Shown here: positions 6,698 to 10,655 of the stretch, one piece after another
Layout: each line of letters starts with the position of its first letter
Position numbering within the stretch: position 1 is the stretch's first letter
Source of the DNA: an uncultured Peptococcaceae bacterium
Lineage (GTDB): Bacteria > Bacillota > Peptococcia > Peptococcales > Peptococcaceae
DNA: 10,655 nt
Direction: 5' to 3'
NCBI GenBank assembly: GCA_945949655.1
Contig: CAMFFG010000020.1
Span: forward strand, 1 to 10,655
Notes under the pieces: model-generated
What the model saw: the letters and a program-made list of their open reading frames with translations, nothing else
Told to the model about the DNA's origin: nothing
Database searches by the model: none
Translations under genes and position numbers: made by a program

Positions 6698-6724
6698 GAT
6701 ACTAAATAATAGATGCAACTTTAT

Positions 6725-8464
6725 TTATATTGTTTGATTCATAATATCTTTCTTTAAGCCGACTCTGTTTGTTTTAAAGTGGAAAAATGGACGTTCTGAT
6801 AGCTGAATCATTTTTACAGGGCGCTCATGCGGAAGTAGTGCAGCCAAAATCGCAGATTCTACATCTGCGATGGTATAGCCGTCTTCTAAAATCAGATACA
6901 GATATGGCACATGACTGTCTGGATGTTCTGGATCGATGACAGTTAGGAAGAACTCATCGGAAATACCAGGAATTCTGGCGTCTGCCAGACGATTTTCCAT
7001 TGTAATTTCACACAGATGGCCGCCTCCATAGCGCTGCGCGTTTCCGCGGCCCATGGTGAACACAACGCCGTCTTCGTTGATATAACCTAAATCACCGGTG
7101 TGTACCCAGACTTTGCCATCCGCATGGGTCTGTAATGCTTTGGCTGTTTTGACAGGATCATCGTATCCTAACATGTTCCCTGGACCGGCAATGCAGATTT
7201 CCCCTGGTGTGTTGTATCCCAGTTCTTCCTGGGTGCCAGGAACGAAAATACCAATCGTGTTTAACGGCATTGGAATCCCAATATTCCCGTCGCGAACCGG
7301 GTATGGGCTGAATGGCAGGGTGGCAGAAGATCCAGCTTCACTCTGCCCGTAGCCAGTAGTGTAGTTGACTTTGCAGTTATGGTCATGGAGGAACTGCTGG
7401 GCACGTTGGATCTGGCAATTATTGTATGCTTCGCATCCAGCACCGGCTGCTTTCAGATGGGACATATCGTAGTCGTCGGGAATCCGTTTGCTTAACATCA
7501 AACGTTCAATGAACATTGGAATTTGTGGCCAGAAGTTTGGTTTGTAATGCATGATTTCCAAGTCGATATCATCTACTTCAACGAAAGGATCCATAATCAG
7601 CAGTTTGCCGGAAACCATTGGAGATAAAATGATAGATACTACAACAGCAATCAGGCATGGAGGCAGAATGGTTACCAGCCAAGTCAAGCGTTCGTTAGAC
7701 GGTACACTGTACATGCACATCTGATGCAGCACAGCAATCATGTTGCGTGCAGACAGAATAACTTGCTTGGATGGCCCAGTAGAACCACTGGTGTATGCAC
7801 GGAACAGTGGACGGTTGTAATCGGCAGGTGCTTCCACTGCGCCGGTGAAGTTTTCACCGATTTTGAGAAAATCGTTCCAGGACATCACAAATTCTCCCAC
7901 TGCAGCGCACTCAGGATATAGACTCTGTACCACTTTTCTGTTATGTGGAGCGATGGTATCTGGACAACCCGCAGAGTTATATGGTGATAACAGCACAAAA
8001 TATTTAGCACCGGCTTCCTGATAGGAAGCCATTTCTTCTTTTGACAGGAAAGTGTGTGCAAAAATAGTTTTGGAGTTGGATTTTTTTATGGCATCGGCAT
8101 TTTCCGGAATGGTATTGTCACGACACAGTAAGGATGCGCCGATTTTTTCTGCCGCCAGCAGCAGGAAAACAAATTTCGGTACCGTTTTGATAAAGACAGG
8201 AATCTGATCACCTTCTTGGAAGCCAAATGCGCGCAGCGCTTTCGCAACCATATCAGCTTGTTCAAAGATTGTGCGCCATACAATATCATTGCCATAATAA
8301 TGAATAGCGCTGATGTCCAGTCCTGGACAGTTCTGCAGCATGTATTCGCGCAGTGTGCATTCCGGTACAGTGAGCTGTGTAATTTCTTCTGGATAGTATT
8401 TCATCCACACGCGATCTACACTTGGAATGCCGGTCAATGTTTTTTCAGCCGTTTTCTCAGTCAT
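6725..8464 (-). CDS. Class I adenylate-forming enzyme (AMP-dependent acyl-CoA synthetase/ligase family)
   Basis: This 579-residue enzyme would activate a carboxylate as acyl-AMP and pass it to CoA or another acceptor; the substrate is unknown. Recognised ANL-family motifs: A3 phosphate loop AYTSGSTGPSKQV (223-235), A4/A5 region ending in YTTGYGQSEAG (368-378), A7 HTGDLGY (455-461) and A8 GRGNAQRYGGG (472-482). The C-terminal subdomain is odd. The usual A8 hinge Asp is not found (GRGNAQ). The A10 region reads HFKTNRVGLKKD (562-573), without the usual GK that provides the adenylation lysine, although K564, K571 and K572 are near. AAAGGTGA on the minus strand (8470-8477) lies 5 nt before ATG 8464, so this start is preferred to GTG 8473, which is part of that ribosome site. 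No phosphopantetheine carrier is attached. It shares strand and insert with the upstream helix-turn-helix gene, but a terminator lies between them. Confidence 0.9.
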   Translation of the reverse strand: MTEKTAEKTLTGIPSVDRVWMKYYPEEITQLTVPECTLREYMLQNCPGLDISAIHYYGNDIVWRTIFEQADMVAKALRAFGFQEGDQIPVFIKTVPKFVFLLLAAEKIGASLLCRDNTIPENADAIKKSNSKTIFAHTFLSKEEMASYQEAGAKYFVLLSPYNSAGCPDTIAPHNRKVVQSLYPECAAVGEFVMSWNDFLKIGENFTGAVEAPADYNRPLFRAYTSGSTGPSKQVILSARNMIAVLHQMCMYSVPSNERLTWLVTILPPCLIAVVVSIILSPMVSGKLLIMDPFVEVDDIDLEIMHYKPNFWPQIPMFIERLMLSKRIPDDYDMSHLKAAGAGCEAYNNCQIQRAQQFLHDHNCKVNYTTGYGQSEAGSSATLPFSPYPVRDGNIGIPMPLNTIGIFVPGTQEELGYNTPGEICIAGPGNMLGYDDPVKTAKALQTHADGKVWVHTGDLGYINEDGVVFTMGRGNAQRYGGGHLCEITMENRLADARIPGISDEFFLTVIDPEHPDSHVPYLYLILEDGYTIADVESAILAALLPHERPVKMIQLSERPFFHFKTNRVGLKKDIMNQTI

Positions 8465-8484
8465 TGTAGTCACCTTTTTCTTTT

Positions 8485-8516
8485 GCAGTACAGCCAGATT
8501 ACTGCTGGCTGTCTGC
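8485..8516 (-). promoter_or_regulatory. Hairpin / operator-like palindrome in the ligase leader
   Basis: ACAGCCAG (8490-8497) and CTGGCTGT (8505-8512) are perfect inverted repeats. The stem extends by GCAG (8485-8488) with CTGC (8513-8516) across one bulged T. It lies 7 nt upstream of the ligase ribosome site and lacks a T tract on the minus strand. It is therefore more like an operator or leader RNA structure than a terminator. It is a candidate target of the neighbouring XRE protein. Confidence 0.45.
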
Positions 8517-8671
8517 TCCTTTCATATTTTTGTATCTGATTTAGTTGCACGGTCCCATGGATGAGTATTTAAAAAGATTAAAAACTGGCATGATAGGAGT
8601 CGTAGAAATCATCTGTAAAAATGTAACATAGTTTATCTTGAAACACTAGTGAATAAAAAAGAGGAAACATG

Positions 8672-8717
8672 AATAAAAAATTTCAAGCCATTTATGTCTA
8701 ATAAATGGCTTGAAATT
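8672..8717 (-). terminator. Rho-independent terminator after the XRE regulator gene
   Basis: Bases 8679-8695 and 8701-8717 form a perfect 17-bp stem with a 5-nt loop. On the minus strand the stem is followed by a T-rich tract (complement of 8672-8680). It starts 6 nt after the regulator stop and uncouples regulator from ligase transcription. Confidence 0.9.
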
Positions 8718-8722
8718 AGATG

Positions 8723-10201
8723 TTAGTTTGATATTTCGTTTAAAATTTTAATTGATATCATAAAGTCTTGAATTGACTGGATTAGAAATGATTCATCTTT
8801 TAATGCATGATGGTTTTGTTTCATCCAGATGTCATCAAAAAAGTTTTTGAAAATTGTTTTAACATTCTCTTTGTTTAAAATGGCAATTTTGTTGTGCGGT
8901 GCCTGACTCACAAGTCGCAAATAACCAAAGGAATTGGAAAGAAACAGGGATGCTTTTGGAATATGATGAAAACTGGAAATAAAATCGCCAACAACCTGTT
9001 TGACTTTTAGATTGCTCTGTGCGGTAAAAAGATGCAGCATGTGTGTCATGTAACGAAGCCGTTGTTCTGGAGACAAAATCACTTTAAAGTTGTATAAGTC
9101 AAGTTCTCCAGAGATAGAAAATTGGGAGAGTGTACTGTCATAAATGATGATACGCATTGGAGATGTGCGCAATACCCGGCTTGTAATTTGATGCATCGTG
9201 CGCAGCCGTTCCATATAGGCAGGGTCTGTAAAATGCTGTTGTATCAGCTCTTCATGCAAGTCGTCGGGCAAAAAATGTTCCGTCAGATGTCCTATGAGAT
9301 AGCGCAGATTTGCTGTCAATAACGATTGCATGTACTCATGGTTCTGCATCATCTCTGTAATGGTAGTACTGCGGAACAACAGGGATTCTTTTGTGCAGAG
9401 CGAGGCAATGCGGTTGAAAATGAGATTGCAGTTTTCCTTTTCCTCGTTGATGGTGACCGAGATACAGTGATGGGAATCCAGCAGCATACCGGAGAGAGAA
9501 AAAGTATTTTTTACCACAAACAGCAGTTTTCCATAGGCAATGTCATTACTATATAAGTTATAGTCAATATTATTGGAATTGGTTAACATATTCATCAGAA
9601 ACACAGCATCTTCTGTATGGGTTCGAGGGTCATCACTCAGTTTGATGATACAGGAGAAGTGTACACCGGGGAAAAAATATCCAGCGGCATGTTCATAGTA
9701 GGGCATAGAGATGAGCAGACGATGCTCTTTGTCCAGTGCAAAAATGTCAAGAACAGATATAACATCCAGAGAGTTTACCTGGCGCAGAGAAGGATGATGC
9801 AGCTTCATAATAAATTGCATCAGTGTTAATTCGGGATAGTAAGAAAGTGCTGGTGCAATTTCTGCTCCAGTTTCCTGTCTTAAGTTTTTTACGTAGAGAT
9901 ATTCATCCAGCAAATTATCGTAAATGGCTTGATTCAGATCAGTAGTTTTTTGTAATTGATATTGGGATAAAAAAAGAACACTGGTGGTGTCATCCAACAT
10001 TTTAACAATACAGTTGCTGATACCCCATAAAATTTTTTCCGCATTTTTTTCTGGTGGCAAATTTTTTCCGTTCAGCCATTTGCTGATATACGATTCATCA
10101 TACTGCAGTTCTTTTGCCAGTGTGATATTTTTTATGTTGGCTTGTGTTAATAATTGCTCCAGCAATTTACTGAAACGGTTTTTTTCGTTTGATACAGGCA
10201 T
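8723..10201 (-). CDS. Large XRE-type helix-turn-helix regulator with uncharacterised C-terminal region
   Basis: The 492-residue protein starts with a Cro/CI-type helix-turn-helix at about 10-58. ITLAKELQYD forms the first helix and turn, and ESYISKWLNGKNLPP the recognition helix and following loop. The remaining 430 residues match no family I recognise. They look globular, alternating strands and helices, with no clear membrane segment; a few hydrophobic strands (LLISMPYYEHAAGYFF, GKLLFVVKNTFSL) could belong to a ligand-sensing domain. AGGGAGA lies 9 nt before the ATG on the minus strand. The gene is the most AT-rich in the window and is rich in Ile, Asn and Lys codons ending in A or T, which suggests transfer. 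It precedes the ligase gene on the same strand but ends in its own terminator. A local regulator of the ligase is a reasonable inference; no direct evidence shows this. Confidence 0.8.
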   Translation of the reverse strand: MPVSNEKNRFSKLLEQLLTQANIKNITLAKELQYDESYISKWLNGKNLPPEKNAEKILWGISNCIVKMLDDTTSVLFLSQYQLQKTTDLNQAIYDNLLDEYLYVKNLRQETGAEIAPALSYYPELTLMQFIMKLHHPSLRQVNSLDVISVLDIFALDKEHRLLISMPYYEHAAGYFFPGVHFSCIIKLSDDPRTHTEDAVFLMNMLTNSNNIDYNLYSNDIAYGKLLFVVKNTFSLSGMLLDSHHCISVTINEEKENCNLIFNRIASLCTKESLLFRSTTITEMMQNHEYMQSLLTANLRYLIGHLTEHFLPDDLHEELIQQHFTDPAYMERLRTMHQITSRVLRTSPMRIIIYDSTLSQFSISGELDLYNFKVILSPEQRLRYMTHMLHLFTAQSNLKVKQVVGDFISSFHHIPKASLFLSNSFGYLRLVSQAPHNKIAILNKENVKTIFKNFFDDIWMKQNHHALKDESFLIQSIQDFMISIKILNEISN

Positions 10202-10282
10202 AGAAATATCTCTCCCTTTGTGGATAGCGTCTTTATTGCAGTAATAGACTAGTTTGAATATATATTAATTATCGTTGAAGTT

Positions 10283-10312
10283 ATTCTATCATATAATTGG
10301 ATGATGCGTAAA
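10283..10312 (-). promoter_or_regulatory. Candidate promoter for the XRE regulator
   Basis: On the minus strand TTTACG (10307-10312) and TAGAAT (10283-10288) lie 18 bp apart, matching 4 and 5 of 6 sigma-A consensus bases, in a very AT-rich region. The leader to the ATG at 10201 would be about 75 nt. Nothing else is evident between 10202 and 10375. Confidence 0.35.
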
Positions 10313-10375
10313 CTGTAACATAAGAGATTAATTTCATAACTGTCTTTCGAAATATAAAATTTGGATATTGATTTA

Positions 10376-10478
10376 GTATGCGTGCCAGTCAGAAAAAAAT
10401 GGCAGCGCTGCATCCCGATGCCACGCCCCATGGAGATGACATGACGGTGCTGGTCAGCAGACTGTTTTAGAGACAGAT
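10376..10478 (+). pseudogene. Direct repeat, downstream copy: detached 3' end of spoIIE (attR-like)
   Basis: This stretch repeats 6499-6601 at 96 of 103 positions and keeps the spoIIE frame open through to TAG at 10468-10470. Read as protein it differs from the intact gene at one residue (Thr for Met) and otherwise only in silent third positions. It has no upstream gene body: a TGA lies in frame just before it, at 10369-10371. It is followed 12 bp after the stop by a strong terminator, as expected for the original end of the host gene, whereas the functional copy runs into insert sequence. It is probably the displaced ancestral 3' end and is not expressed as a protein. Confidence 0.88.
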
Positions 10479-10482
10479 ACAA

Positions 10483-10522
10483 AAAGGACCGATGCAAACA
10501 AAAGGGTTTGTATCGGTCCTTT
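10483..10522. terminator. Bidirectional terminator, probable original spoIIE terminator
   Basis: Bases 10483-10499 pair with 10506-10522 (17 bp including one G-T wobble, 6-nt loop). A short outer match, GAGACA (10470-10475) with TGTCTC (10522-10527), may add to it. It serves the convergent pair formed by the spoIIE end and the RNA methyltransferase gene. Confidence 0.88.
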
Positions 10523-10558
10523 GTCTCATTATCATGTGGTTTTATTCTGTGGCGTGAT

Positions 10559-10655
10559 TTAGCGCCGGCCTAACTGCCAGAAGGCCACGGCGCTGGCGGA
10601 AGCCACATTGAGCGAATCTACGCCGTGGGCCATGGGGATGCGCACCGTGTAATCA
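10559..10655 (-). CDS. SpoU/TrmH-type RNA 2'-O-ribose methyltransferase, C-terminal part
   Basis: Only the last 32 residues are in the window, ending in TAA (complement of 10559-10561). They read VRIPMAHGVDSLNVASASAV and then AFWQLGRR. This is motif 3 of the SPOUT superfamily's SpoU branch (IPM...SLNVAxAxxV), which forms part of the knotted S-adenosylmethionine site. Members methylate ribose 2'-OH groups in rRNA or tRNA. The specific member (rlmB, trmH, tsnR-like) cannot be told from this end. The gene converges on the spoIIE end and shares its terminator. Its GC-rich codons match the core genes and not the insert, so it belongs to the host backbone. Confidence 0.9.
   Translation of the reverse strand, partial: DYTVRIPMAHGVDSLNVASASAVAFWQLGRR

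Larger units (their letters stand above)
6602..10375. mobile_element. Candidate 3.8-kb inserted segment (ligase plus XRE regulator) at the spoIIE 3' end
   Basis: The segment lies exactly between two direct copies of the spoIIE 3' end. Its two genes run opposite to all preceding genes, and it is visibly AT-richer. Spot counts give 14 G+C of 60 at 9541-9600 and 22 of 60 at 7501-7560, against 36 of 60 at 3301-3360. No integrase, transposase, terminal inverted repeat or tRNA is seen. It could be a non-autonomous genomic islet mobilised in trans, the remnant of a larger island, or DNA brought in by homologous recombination. The boundaries are well supported by the repeats; the mobility is inferred. 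Confidence 0.6.

Noticed and set aside
6605..6709. TTG-initiated 34-codon reading frame just after spoIIE
   Set aside because: It has no ribosome site and most of it is the terminator hairpin at 6654-6697; it is probably chance.
8465..8473. GTG 8473 as start of the ligase
   Set aside because: This GTG is part of the AAAGGTGA ribosome site that serves ATG 8464.
8541..8591. 16-codon minus-strand reading frame in the ligase leader as a leader peptide
   Set aside because: No ribosome binding site precedes it and its codons show no regulatory run.
6602..10375. Insertion sequence or composite transposon
   Set aside because: No transposase, no terminal inverted repeats at the edges, and the flanking repeats are long and coding, unlike short target duplications.
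10378..10470. 30-codon reading frame in the downstream repeat as a real small gene
   Set aside because: It is the detached spoIIE 3' end, with no ribosome site before the ATG.
1..10655. CRISPR array or riboswitch
   Set aside because: No regularly spaced short repeats and no recognisable riboswitch core were found in the intergenic regions.

Overview
The window comes from a spore-forming member of the Bacillota. The gene order yabP - yabQ - divIC/ftsB - yabR (S1 domain) - ppx/gppA - spoIIE is the conserved sporulation and division neighbourhood of Bacilli, Clostridia and Negativicutes. The ppx/gppA gene between yabR and spoIIE fits Clostridia or Negativicutes better than Bacillus, but the sequence alone does not fix the genus. 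The core genes are moderately GC-rich, with many CTG, CAG and GCC codons.

Layout: (1) 1-272, the C-terminal end of a DEDDh 3'-5' exonuclease, with a terminator. (2) 381-1337, a peptidase M19 dipeptidase. (3) 1440-2212, overlapping yabP and yabQ behind a sigma-E-like promoter. (4) 2277-2573, divIC/ftsB with its own vegetative-type promoter, then yabR (2649-3008) and a strong terminator. (5) 3117-3983, ppx/gppA. (6) 4064-5287, a protein resembling two SPOCS (DUF3794) domains, behind a second sigma-E-like promoter. (7) 5460-6593, a SpoIIE-type PP2C phosphatase without the usual N-terminal membrane domain, behind a promoter whose wide spacing recalls Spo0A-dependent promoters. (8) 6602-10375, an apparent insertion of about 3.8 kb. 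It carries, on the minus strand, a 492-aa XRE-type helix-turn-helix protein and a class I adenylate-forming enzyme (AMP-binding ligase). (9) 10376-10478, a second copy of the spoIIE 3' end, then the probable original spoIIE terminator, and convergently the end of a SpoU/TrmH-type RNA methyltransferase.

The main discovery is the structure at the 3' end of spoIIE. The last ~100 bp of the gene occur twice as gapless direct repeats (6499-6601 and 10376-10478), exactly bracketing AT-richer opposite-strand cargo. The repeats differ at 7 positions. Six are in codons and five of those are silent. The differences all lie downstream of a 28-bp identical block. This is the expected signature of site-specific insertion into the 3' end of a protein-coding gene, with the incoming DNA supplying a replacement end from a diverged relative. 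No integrase is visible.

The cargo is a regulator plus a ligase whose C-terminal motifs are abnormal (no recognisable A10 GK lysine and a non-standard A8 hinge). How the parts work together: YabP, YabQ, the SPOCS protein and SpoIIE serve sporulation, DivIC serves division, and the ligase/regulator pair looks like independent accessory metabolism isolated by terminators on both sides.
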